From Stutzerimonas stutzeri (GTDB lineage Bacteria > Pseudomonadota > Gammaproteobacteria > Pseudomonadales > Pseudomonadaceae), in the NCBI RefSeq assembly GCF_024448985.1, contig NZ_JAMOII010000002.1, positions 434,001-498,000 of the forward strand: a stretch of 64,000 nucleotides of DNA, written 5' to 3'. Both the position numbers and the translations under genes were made by a program. The notes under the pieces are model-generated. The model had not been told where the DNA came from. It made no database searches and saw only the letters and a program-made list of their open reading frames with translations. Below, one piece after another: positions 1-7,373 of the stretch (position 1 is the first letter of the stretch; every line of letters begins with the position of its first letter).

Positions 1-253
1 CGAGGCGGTCAACCAGATCTTGCGTGACGGCGCGCAGACGATGCCGCTCGGGGTAATGGAGTGTAACGACCTGCCACTGGTGTCTCGCGACTTCTTTGGG
101 TATCCGGCATCGTGCGTGGCTGATCTCAGCCATACGCGTGTACAGGGTGATCTGATCAAGGTGCTGGCTTGGTACGACAACGAGTGGGCATTCTCAAATC
201 GCATGCTCGATGTTCTGCTGGCCTGGGGCAACGGCACGGCGCGCGCCAGCTGA
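1..253 (+). CDS. Glyceraldehyde-3-phosphate dehydrogenase family protein, C-terminal part (5' end outside window)
   Basis: Only the last 83 or so codons are present, read from base 2 to a TGA at 251-253. The C-terminal motif LAWYDNEWAFSNRMLD is the conserved GAPDH helix (usually SWYDNEWGYSNRVLDL). The preceding segment (PLVSRDFFGYPASCVAD) corresponds to the family's usual DF-G-SS--D stretch. The family oxidises glyceraldehyde-3-phosphate, or erythrose-4-phosphate in Epd, using NAD(P) and phosphate in the cytoplasm. The catalytic Cys and the Rossmann domain lie outside the window, so glycolytic, gluconeogenic or Epd-type roles cannot be separated. A cyclodeaminase-family gene follows 12 bp after the stop, which suggests one transcript. 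Confidence 0.85.
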   Translation, partial: EAVNQILRDGAQTMPLGVMECNDLPLVSRDFFGYPASCVADLSHTRVQGDLIKVLAWYDNEWAFSNRMLDVLLAWGNGTARAS

Positions 254-265
254 CGGGCCGCTTGC

Positions 266-847
266 ATGAGCAGAAGCACGAGCGTCTGGTTGCAACCATT
301 AGCGGACTTTCGCGCGGCGACTGCTGCTCGCCAGCCCACGCCCGGTTGCGGCGCAGCGGCTGCGGTCACCGCGGACATTGGCCTTGCGCTGGTGGTGAAG
401 GGGCTCCGTATCAGCGAGGCCCACGGCTCCGACCCGGCCCGGCTCGAGCTGCTGCAGGCAGCCGAGGCGCTGCTGGGTAGGCCCGGCGCTTTTGCGGACG
501 ATGACATGCAGGCGTTCGGCGATTACCTGAGCGCCGCCCGTGAAGGCGAGCCCAAGCGTAAGCAGGCGGCCGCGCGTCAGGCCTGTGCGGTGCCGCTGGC
601 GTTGGCGCACTGCTGCCTGGAGGCGCTCGAACTGGCCGTCGCGGCCTGGCCGTGCACGGCGTCGAATGTCCGCAGCGACGTGCAGGCCGGGGCCATGCTC
701 ATCCATGCCGGGCTCAATGCAGCCTTGATCAATGTCGCTGCTGACATGCCGAGCCTCGACGATGCACAAGCTCAAGAACAGGCGAGGCAGACACGCCAGC
801 GGCTGCAGACGGAAGGCGATGCTCTGTCGAAGCGGTTGCTCGATTAG
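266..847 (+). CDS. Cyclodeaminase/cyclohydrolase (FTCD C-domain, FchA-like) family protein
   Basis: A 193-residue protein that resembles the all-helical family of formiminotetrahydrofolate cyclodeaminase and methenyltetrahydrofolate cyclohydrolase (FchA). The family signature PTPGGGS is present near residue 25 as PTPGCGAAAA, followed by a helix with VVKGLRIS. The C-terminal part (DVQAGAMLIHAGLNAALINV) fits the conserved helix that carries substrate contacts. Family members act on one-carbon tetrahydrofolate derivatives. The Cys replacing Gly in the glycine motif and the missing Ser are unusual, so activity is uncertain. The start ATG lies 12 bp after the GAPDH stop and has only a weak ribosome site. 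No other folate gene is visible nearby. Confidence 0.7.
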   Translation: MSRSTSVWLQPLADFRAATAARQPTPGCGAAAAVTADIGLALVVKGLRISEAHGSDPARLELLQAAEALLGRPGAFADDDMQAFGDYLSAAREGEPKRKQAAARQACAVPLALAHCCLEALELAVAAWPCTASNVRSDVQAGAMLIHAGLNAALINVAADMPSLDDAQAQEQARQTRQRLQTEGDALSKRLLD

Positions 848-1341
848 GTCGGATGCGGTCACGCGGATGGACTGGAACCCTTCCGGCGCTGGCCGACATT
901 GGGTTGGCGGCCTCGTCGGCCACTGCTCATATCGCCGCACAATCAATCGACACCTGCGAAATCGCGCTCTGGTTCTCTGAAACAGGCTGCCATTTCTTAC
1001 TTTAAATCTGCGTGACAGGCGCCATAACGCCTCGCGCCGCTGCGGGTGGGCGTCGTTGTGCTGGAGCAACCACGCGGCGGGTAGAGACTGATTTTTCCCC
1101 GCGCCGGCATACCTCCAACAGTCTCGATTCAGCTGCGAATTTTGATAATGAGAAAAAACGTCTCGTTTTAGCTTGACGCTGACCGCTGTTGTTTCTAGTC
1201 TCAAACACGAATTGAAAGGTCATCCAGAATAACAACCGAGGCCCCGAGGTCTCCCTTAGCAGCTTTGCCTCGTGCAGGCGCTCCGTCTGGCCAAGCAGCC
1301 GTCGTTTCAGAGCGCTCCGCGAATGCCCACTGGAGAACACC
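848..1341. other. Intergenic stretch, 494 bp
   Basis: I see no credible gene here. It contains a hairpin with arms TGGCCGAC (890-897) and GTCGGCCA (915-922) shortly after the cyclodeaminase-like gene, without a T-run. An A/T-rich patch around 1110-1200 probably contains the promoter of the alcohol dehydrogenase gene. A TTGACG at 1173-1178 could be a -35 element but the matching -10 is poor. Confidence 0.6.
1155..1169. promoter_or_regulatory. Inverted repeat AAAACG-TCT-CGTTTT, possible operator
   Basis: A perfect 6-3-6 palindrome in the A/T-rich patch about 170 bp upstream of the alcohol dehydrogenase start. The nearby IclR-family regulator makes this a candidate operator, but nothing in the sequence proves that link. 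Confidence 0.3.
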
Positions 1342-2508
1342 ATGAGCCATCGCATCGTCCTGCCGCGCCTGATGGAAGTTGGCGCCGGCGCCAGCCAGCA
1401 GATCGTTTCCGTTTTGCACAACCTGGGCTGCAAGCGCCCACTGATCGTCACCGACCGGATGATGGTCGAGCTGGGCTATGTTGCTCGAATCAGCGAGACG
1501 CTGGCCAAGGCCGACATCCCCAGCGACTGCTTCGCCGATACCTTGCCGGAGCCGACTGCGGCATCCATTCATGCCGGCGTCGAGATGGTGCGCCAGGGTA
1601 GTTACGACTCGATCATTGCCCTAGGCGGCGGTAGCCCGATCGATTCAGCCAAGGCCATCGGCATCCTTGGCAAGTTCGGCGGTGAAATGCGCGATTACCG
1701 TTTCCCGCGCGATGTCAGCGAGGCCGGTTTGCCGCTGATCGCCATTCCCACCACTGCTGGCACTGGCTCGGAAGCGACGCGCTTCACGATCATCACGGAC
1801 GAGACCAGTGACGAGAAGATGCTCTGTGCCGGCCTCGGCTTCATGCCAGTTGCTGCACTGATCGACTACGAGCTGACCCTGTCGCTGCCGCCGCGGGTGA
1901 CCGCCGATACCGGGATCGATGCGTTGACCCACGCCATCGAAGCCTACGTCAGCCGCAAAGCGAGCCTCTACAGCGATGCCCAGGCGCTGCAGGCCATGTG
2001 CCTATTGGCGCCGAACCTTCGCGCGGCCTATCACCAACCCGGCAATCGCGAGGCCCGTGAGGCGATGATGCTCGGGGCGACACTTGCCGGTATCGCCTTT
2101 TCCAATGCCTCGGTGGCGCTGGTGCATGGCATGAGCCGGCCCATCGGTGCGTTCTTCCACGTACCGCACGGGTTGTCCAACGCCATGCTGTTGCCGGCGA
2201 TCACTGCGTTTTCGATTCCCGCGGCGCCAGAGCGCTATGCCCAGTGCGCGCGTGCCATGGGCGTCGCAGGTGAAGGCGACAACGTCGAGGTGGCGAACGG
2301 CAAGCTGCTGAGCGAGCTCCGTGCCATCAACCAAGAGCTTCAGGTGCCGAGCCCTGAGCAGTTCGGCATTACCCGCGAACGCTTCTTCGAACTACGCGAA
2401 ACCATGGCGAAGCAGGCGCTGGCCTCCGGCTCGCCGGGCAACAACCCGCGCGTGCCCACGGAAGCGGAAATCATCGACCTCTACGAAACCGTCTGGAACC
2501 AGGAGTGA
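1342..2508 (+). CDS. Iron-containing (group III) alcohol dehydrogenase
   Basis: A 388-residue NAD(P)-dependent metal alcohol dehydrogenase of normal family length. The dinucleotide motif GGGSPID lies at 95-101 and IPTTAGTGSE at 135-144. The four metal ligands are visible as D193 and H197 (GIDALTHAIE), H262 (VHGMSRP) and H276 (HVPHGLSN). The start ATG follows GGAGAA at 1332-1337. The stop overlaps the region just before mmsA, with AGGAG at the end of this gene serving as mmsA's ribosome site, so the two are translationally linked. Beside a malonate/methylmalonate-semialdehyde dehydrogenase, the likely substrate is a short hydroxy acid or diol such as 3-hydroxypropionate or 1,3-propanediol. That substrate is inferred from context. 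Confidence 0.9.
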   Translation: MSHRIVLPRLMEVGAGASQQIVSVLHNLGCKRPLIVTDRMMVELGYVARISETLAKADIPSDCFADTLPEPTAASIHAGVEMVRQGSYDSIIALGGGSPIDSAKAIGILGKFGGEMRDYRFPRDVSEAGLPLIAIPTTAGTGSEATRFTIITDETSDEKMLCAGLGFMPVAALIDYELTLSLPPRVTADTGIDALTHAIEAYVSRKASLYSDAQALQAMCLLAPNLRAAYHQPGNREAREAMMLGATLAGIAFSNASVALVHGMSRPIGAFFHVPHGLSNAMLLPAITAFSIPAAPERYAQCARAMGVAGEGDNVEVANGKLLSELRAINQELQVPSPEQFGITRERFFELRETMAKQALASGSPGNNPRVPTEAEIIDLYETVWNQE

Positions 2509-2513
2509 TCCCC

Positions 2514-4016
2514 ATGCAGACCCTCGGCAACCTGATCAACAACGAGGCGGTCGCTGGCCGCTCCGAACGCCACGCGACCGTGTACAACCCGGCCACCGGC
2601 GAGCCGCGATTTTACGTGTCGCTGTCATCAGCGGAGGAAACCCGCGAGGCCATCGCCGCGGCCCAAACCGCCTTCGAAGGCTGGGCGAAAACGCCGCCGC
2701 TGGTGCGTGCCCGCGTCATGTTCCGCTTCAAGGCGCTGCTCGAAGCCCGGCGCGATGACGTGGCGCGGCTGATCTCTCTGGAGCACGGCAAAGTGTTTTC
2801 CGATGCGCAGGGTGAAGTCACGCGCGGTCTGGAAGTGGTGGAGTTCGCTTGTGGGATTCCGCACCTGCTCAAAGGCGAGTTCTCACCCAACGTCGGGCGC
2901 GACATCGATTCAAACTCTCTGATGCAGCCGCTGGGCGTCTGTGTCGGCATCACACCGTTTAACTTCCCGGCCATGGTGCCGCTGTGGATGCTGCCGGTGG
3001 CCATCGCCTGCGGCAATACTTTCGTCCTTAAGCCGTCGGAGAAGGACCCGAGCGCGACCCTGCTGCTCGGTGAATTGCTGGCCGAAGCCGGTCTGCCGGC
3101 CGGCGTACTGAATATCGTCAACGGCGACAAGGAAGCGGTGGATGTGCTGCTGACCGACGAGCGCGTGCAGTCGGTCAGCTTCGTCGGTTCAACGCCTATC
3201 GCCGAGTACATCTACACGACCGCGTCGGCGCACGGCAAACGTTGCCAAGCGTTGGGCGGCGCGAAGAACCACATGGTGATCATGCCGGACGCCGATCCGC
3301 AGCAGGTTGTCAGCTCGCTGATGGGGGCTGCCTATGGTTCGGCTGGTGAGCGCTGCATGGCGATCTCGGTGGCGGTCTGCGTAGGTGATGATGTTGCGGA
3401 CAATCTGGTGGAAATGCTCAAAGGTGAGATCAGCCAGATGCGCACCGGCCCGGGAACGGGTGTCGAGCCTGAGCCGCACATGGGCCCGCTGGTAACTCGA
3501 GAGCATCAGCAGAAAGTGGTGAGCTATATCGATCTGGGCGTGGAAGAGGGCGCCACGCTGGTGTGCGATGGTCGCGGCATCGAAGTGGATGGTTTCGAAA
3601 ATGGCTTTTATGTTGGCCCGACGCTGTTCGATCGTGTGACGGCTGAGATGCGCATCTACAAGGAGGAAATCTTCGGTCCGGTACTGGCGGTGGTGCGCGT
3701 CAGTTCCTTCGACGAAGCGCTGAAGCTGGTCAACGATCACGAGTTTGGCAACGGCACCTCGATCTTCACCCGTGATGGCGACACGGCGCGGCAGTTTGAA
3801 GAGAACGTCAAGGTTGGCATGGTCGGCGTCAACGTGCCGATCCCCGTGCCGATGGCCTTCCATTGCTTCGGTGGCTGGAAGCGTTCGGTCTTCGGCCCGC
3901 TGAACATGCACGGTCCGGATGGTGTGCGCTTCTTCACCCGGATGAAGACGGTGACTCGGCGCTGGCCGACCGGTATTCGTGCCGGCACGGATTTTTCGAT
4001 GCCGACGATGAAGTAG
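2514..4016 (+). CDS. mmsA: CoA-acylating methylmalonate-semialdehyde dehydrogenase
   Basis: A 500-residue aldehyde dehydrogenase superfamily enzyme that converts methylmalonate or malonate semialdehyde plus CoA to propionyl- or acetyl-CoA with NAD+. The oxyanion Asn is in PFNFP (about residue 150) and the catalytic Cys in GERCMA (about 281). At the place where hydrolytic aldehyde dehydrogenases carry the general-base Glu, this protein reads LGGAKNHMV, as expected for the CoA-acylating subfamily. I chose ATG 2514 over the upstream GTG at 2505 because AGGAG (2501-2505) sits eight bases before it and MQTLGNLI aligns with the usual N-terminus. It is co-transcribed with the alcohol dehydrogenase. 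The usual mmsB hydroxyisobutyrate dehydrogenase partner is absent, which argues against a plain valine pathway. Confidence 0.92.
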   Translation: MQTLGNLINNEAVAGRSERHATVYNPATGEPRFYVSLSSAEETREAIAAAQTAFEGWAKTPPLVRARVMFRFKALLEARRDDVARLISLEHGKVFSDAQGEVTRGLEVVEFACGIPHLLKGEFSPNVGRDIDSNSLMQPLGVCVGITPFNFPAMVPLWMLPVAIACGNTFVLKPSEKDPSATLLLGELLAEAGLPAGVLNIVNGDKEAVDVLLTDERVQSVSFVGSTPIAEYIYTTASAHGKRCQALGGAKNHMVIMPDADPQQVVSSLMGAAYGSAGERCMAISVAVCVGDDVADNLVEMLKGEISQMRTGPGTGVEPEPHMGPLVTREHQQKVVSYIDLGVEEGATLVCDGRGIEVDGFENGFYVGPTLFDRVTAEMRIYKEEIFGPVLAVVRVSSFDEALKLVNDHEFGNGTSIFTRDGDTARQFEENVKVGMVGVNVPIPVPMAFHCFGGWKRSVFGPLNMHGPDGVRFFTRMKTVTRRWPTGIRAGTDFSMPTMK

Positions 4017-4043
4017 ATACTCTCAGGGGGCTGCGCTCGTCTT

Positions 4044-4147
4044 GGTGGGCTGAAGCCCACCCTACGGATGAGCATGCACGGGCCGGGCGCCACGTGATCC
4101 GTGCCGGTGCGTGAAGAAGGCACTCGTAGGGTGGGCTTCGGCCCACC
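4044..4147. repeat. Inverted pair of REP sequences (REPIN), GTAGGGTGGGC family
   Basis: Two copies of a 22-bp palindromic unit face each other: the reverse copy at 4044-4065 (ending CCCACCCTAC) and the forward copy at 4126-4147 (starting GTAGGGTGGGC). Each folds as GGTGGGC-loop-GCCCACC and carries the GTAG head typical of REP elements mobilised by RAYT transposases. It fills most of the gap between mmsA and the iclR-type gene. Confidence 0.85.
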
Positions 4148-4223
4148 CGCGTGTTCAGCCCGCACTCGTCTATACACTCATCCCGCGCTACGCGATTCAT
4201 TCTTTCCAACAATAGGCCAGGCG

Positions 4224-4988
4224 ATGCGCAGTACCCCTCGCGAAAAAGGTTCTTCCATCACTCGCGTGCTGGAAATTATCGAAGCCGTAGCCGGCGCGGC
4301 GGAGCCGCTGTCGCCCAGTGCCCTGGCGGAAAAGCTGGATATTCCCAAGGCCAGCGCTCACCGACTGGTGCAGACGCTGGAAAAAGAGGGCTTCTTGCAG
4401 TTTGGTTTGCGTGGCGGCCTGCTGCCTGGCGATCGGTTGCACTCCACCGCAGTAAACATTCTCGGCAGTGGGCGGCACAAAGCGCTGCGCCAGGCGATCC
4501 TGCGGCAACTGTCGGATGAGATTGGCGAAACTTGCGGTCTGTCCGTGCCGGATGGCCTGGATATGCTCTATTTCGATCGGGTTCAGACCAACTGGCCTTT
4601 ACAGATCTATCTGCCCATCGGTAGCCACACGCCGCTCTGGTGCACCGCCAGTGGCAAGCTTTACCTCGCCTCACTGCCGGACGACCAGCTAGAACGCATC
4701 CTGCCACGCCTGCCGATTCGGCAGATGGCGCGCAACACGCTGACTGATCTGAGTGCATTGCGCGACGACCTGGTGCGTATTCGCGAAGAAGATCTGGCCA
4801 CCGATTCGGAAGAGTTCATCGACGGCATGGTTGCCTGCGCCGTACCGGTGCGCGATGCCCGCGGCGAGTTGAGTGCCTGTCTGTTCACCCATGCTCCCGT
4901 TATTCGCTGTGGGATGGAGCCGCTGCTGGCATTCGTGCCCCGGCTGCGCGCGGCAGCGAAGGAGCTGGAGGCGATTGTCAGCGGCTGA
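4224..4988 (+). CDS. IclR-family transcriptional regulator
   Basis: A 254-residue DNA-binding regulator. The N-terminal winged helix-turn-helix (about residues 10-70) reads SSITRVLEIIEAV followed by LAEKLDIPKASAHRLVQTLE, the typical IclR recognition helix region. The C-terminal effector domain begins near residue 85 and contains the conserved GETCGLSV and GSHTPLWCTASGKL segments. ATG 4224 is chosen because the upstream reading frame runs through a REP element and matches no family sequence. Placed directly after mmsA in the same direction, it probably controls the alcohol dehydrogenase-mmsA pair in response to a small organic acid. Whether it activates or represses cannot be read from the sequence. 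Confidence 0.9.
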   Translation: MRSTPREKGSSITRVLEIIEAVAGAAEPLSPSALAEKLDIPKASAHRLVQTLEKEGFLQFGLRGGLLPGDRLHSTAVNILGSGRHKALRQAILRQLSDEIGETCGLSVPDGLDMLYFDRVQTNWPLQIYLPIGSHTPLWCTASGKLYLASLPDDQLERILPRLPIRQMARNTLTDLSALRDDLVRIREEDLATDSEEFIDGMVACAVPVRDARGELSACLFTHAPVIRCGMEPLLAFVPRLRAAAKELEAIVSG

Positions 4989-5027
4989 GCCGCGGCGCGG
5001 CGCTATGCGTAGCGCGGGCTTCCAGTC

Positions 5028-5086
5028 GTAGGGTGGGCTTCAGCCCACCAATGGGGAAGTTACTAGGTGGGCTGAAGCGATTCTAC
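5028..5086. repeat. REP pair of the GTAGGGTGGGC family, one copy degenerate
   Basis: A complete forward unit lies at 5028-5049. A diverged reverse partner (GGTGGGCTGAAGCG, then TTCTACG) lies at 5065-5086. It is the same family as the pair at 4044-4147, so REPINs flank the iclR-type gene on both sides. Confidence 0.75.
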
Positions 5087-5097
5087 GAGTCCGCAGC

Positions 5098-5131
5098 CCC
5101 TCACCCCAGCCCTCTCCCCGCAGGGAGAGGG
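5098..5131. repeat. Palindromic intergenic repeat CCCTCTCCC/GGGAGAGGG
   Basis: CCCTCACCCCAGCCCTCTCCC followed by GCA and GGGAGAGGG forms a strong 9-bp hairpin (arms 5110-5118 and 5123-5131). This is a widespread type of gammaproteobacterial intergenic repeat. It is unrelated to the adjacent GTAGGG REP. Confidence 0.65.
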
Positions 5132-5194
5132 GGCGGCTTGTGCGTTTGTGAAATTCGTAGTGCTTATTCAGGCGCGGCAGTCAGGGTTGATTCG

Positions 5195-5236
<42 letters not shown>

Positions 5237-5249
5237 CTTGCCGCTTCTC

Positions 5250-7259
5250 TTACCGCTTCAACATCGCCCGCATCGCCGCCAGCGCATCGTTGCCGCGCGC
5301 GGCTTTCACTTCGGCAGGTGCTTCGTCCTGGCCTTCCCATTCCAGGTCTTCCTGCGGCAGCTCGTCGAGAAAACGGCTGGGCATGCATTCGATGATCTCA
5401 CCGTACTGCTTGCGCTTGGCGGCAAAGGTCATCGCTAGATTCTGCCGTGCTCGGGTAATGCCGACGTAGGCCAGGCGGCGCTCCTCTTCGATGGTGTCGG
5501 CTTCGATGCTAGAGCGGTGCGGGAGGATTTCTTCCTCCATGCCGAGGATGAACACGTAGGGAAATTCCAGGCCTTTCGAGGCGTGAAGGGTCATCATCTG
5601 CACGCCCTCTGCGCCTTCTTCCTCTTCCTGCTGACGTTCGAGCATGTCGCGCAGCACCAGTTTGGCAATGGCCTCCTCGATGGTCATCTCGCCTTCTTCG
5701 TCTTTCTCCAGCGTGTTCTTCAACGCATCGATGAGGAACCAGACGTTGCCCATGCGGAAGTCCGCAGCCTTGTCGCTGGAGGTCTGCTGGCGCACCCAGG
5801 TCTCGTAGTCGATGTCCATGACCATGCTGCGCAGCGCGGCGATGGGGTCGTTCTGCGCGCATTGCTGGCGCAGGTTGTCCATGTAGCGTTTGAAGCGCGA
5901 CAGGCGATCGGTGAAGCGGCTGTCCAAATGCTCACCCAGGGCCATTTCGTCGCAGGCGGTGTACATGGAGATCTTGCGCGCGGTGGCGTAGTTGCCGAGC
6001 TTTTCCAGGGTCGTCGAGCCGATTTCCCTGCGCGGCACGTTAATCACGCGCAGGAAGGCGTTGTCGTCGTCCGGGTTGACCAACAGGCGGAAATAACTCA
6101 TCAGGTCCTTCACTTCCTGCCGGGCGAAAAAGCTGGTGCCGCCGGACAGGCGATAGGGAATCTGATGGTGCTGCAGTTTCAGCTCGATCAGCTTGGCCTG
6201 GTAGTTGCCACGGTAGAGGATCGCGAAATCGCTGTAAGGCCGATCGGTTTTGAGATGCAGCGTGAGGATTTCCATCGCCACGCGCTCGGCCTCGGCTTCT
6301 TCGTTGCGGCAGCGGATCACGCGGATCGCATCGCCGTGGCCCATTTCCGACCACAGCTGCTTTTCAAAGGCATGCGGGTTGTTGGCGATCAGGACGTTCG
6401 CGCATTTCAGGATGCGGCTGGTGGAACGGTAGTTCTGCTCGAGCATCACCACCTTCAGCGAGGGAAAATCATCTTTGAGCTGCATCAGGTTTTCCGGCCG
6501 CGCGCCGCGCCAGGCGTAGATTGACTGATCGTCGTCACCCACTACGGTGAAATGCGCGCGCTCCTGCACCAACAGTTTCACCAGCAAGTACTGGCTAGCG
6601 TCGGTGTCCTGATACTCATCCACCAGCATGTAGCGAACCTTGTTGCGCCACTTCTCCAGCACCTCGGGGTGGTTCTGGAACAGCTTGACCGGCTGCATGA
6701 TGAGGTCATCGAAATCCACCGCGTTGTACGCCTTCAGCGTGCGCTGGTAGTGGGTGTAGACGATGGCAGCGGTCTGCTCCTTTGGGTTGCGCGCGTTTTC
6801 CAGCGCTTCCTCTGGCGTGATCAGGTCATTCTTCCAATTGCCGATGTAACCCTTGATCTCGTCCACGCCGTCGTCGCCAGCGTATTCCTTCTGCATGATG
6901 TCGGTCAGCAGCGCCTTGATGTCACCCTCATCAAAGATTGAAAAGCCGGGCTTGTAACCCAACTTGGCGTATTCCTTGCGAATGATGTTCAGACCAAGGT
7001 TGTGGAAGGTCGAGACTGTCAGGCCTCGGCCTTCTCCGCCGCGCAGCAGGCTGCTGACGCGTTCCTTCATCTCGCGGGCGGCCTTATTGGTGAAGGTCAC
7101 GGCGACGATGTACTGAGCGCGAATGCCGCATTGCTGAATCAGGTAGGCGATCTTGCGGGTGATCACGCTGGTCTTGCCGGAGCCGGCGCCGGCGAGCACC
7201 AGCATGGGGCCGCCGACGTAGTTCACGGCTTCCTGCTGCCGGGGATTGAGTCGGGACAT
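5250..7259 (-). CDS. rep: ATP-dependent DNA helicase Rep
   Basis: A 669-residue superfamily 1A 3'-5' helicase, close to the length of E. coli Rep. It helps replication forks pass bound proteins and restart. The Q-motif region (LNPRQQEAV) starts at residue 4, and the Walker A AGAGSGKT has K29. Also visible are DEYQDTD (Walker B), VVGDDDQSIYAWRGA (motif III) and the C-terminal VQMMTLHASKGLEF and YVGITRARQ motifs. I start at ATG 7259 because MSRLNPRQQEAV matches the family N-terminus. The longer frame to 7337 adds only low-complexity residues from a repeat-rich gap. It is a single gene with the period-7 array just beyond its stop. Confidence 0.95.
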   Translation of the reverse strand: MSRLNPRQQEAVNYVGGPMLVLAGAGSGKTSVITRKIAYLIQQCGIRAQYIVAVTFTNKAAREMKERVSSLLRGGEGRGLTVSTFHNLGLNIIRKEYAKLGYKPGFSIFDEGDIKALLTDIMQKEYAGDDGVDEIKGYIGNWKNDLITPEEALENARNPKEQTAAIVYTHYQRTLKAYNAVDFDDLIMQPVKLFQNHPEVLEKWRNKVRYMLVDEYQDTDASQYLLVKLLVQERAHFTVVGDDDQSIYAWRGARPENLMQLKDDFPSLKVVMLEQNYRSTSRILKCANVLIANNPHAFEKQLWSEMGHGDAIRVIRCRNEEAEAERVAMEILTLHLKTDRPYSDFAILYRGNYQAKLIELKLQHHQIPYRLSGGTSFFARQEVKDLMSYFRLLVNPDDDNAFLRVINVPRREIGSTTLEKLGNYATARKISMYTACDEMALGEHLDSRFTDRLSRFKRYMDNLRQQCAQNDPIAALRSMVMDIDYETWVRQQTSSDKAADFRMGNVWFLIDALKNTLEKDEEGEMTIEEAIAKLVLRDMLERQQEEEEGAEGVQMMTLHASKGLEFPYVFILGMEEEILPHRSSIEADTIEEERRLAYVGITRARQNLAMTFAAKRKQYGEIIECMPSRFLDELPQEDLEWEGQDEAPAEVKAARGNDALAAMRAMLKR

Positions 7260-7373
7260 CGTTGTTTGGGGTGTCTGAGGGCGGGGCGGGGAGTTTAACA
7301 GGCTTGAAAGCTTGAAGCCGGAAGCCAAAGCTGGCACGTCTCCCAGCTTAAAGCTCCCAGCTTCCAGCTGCTG

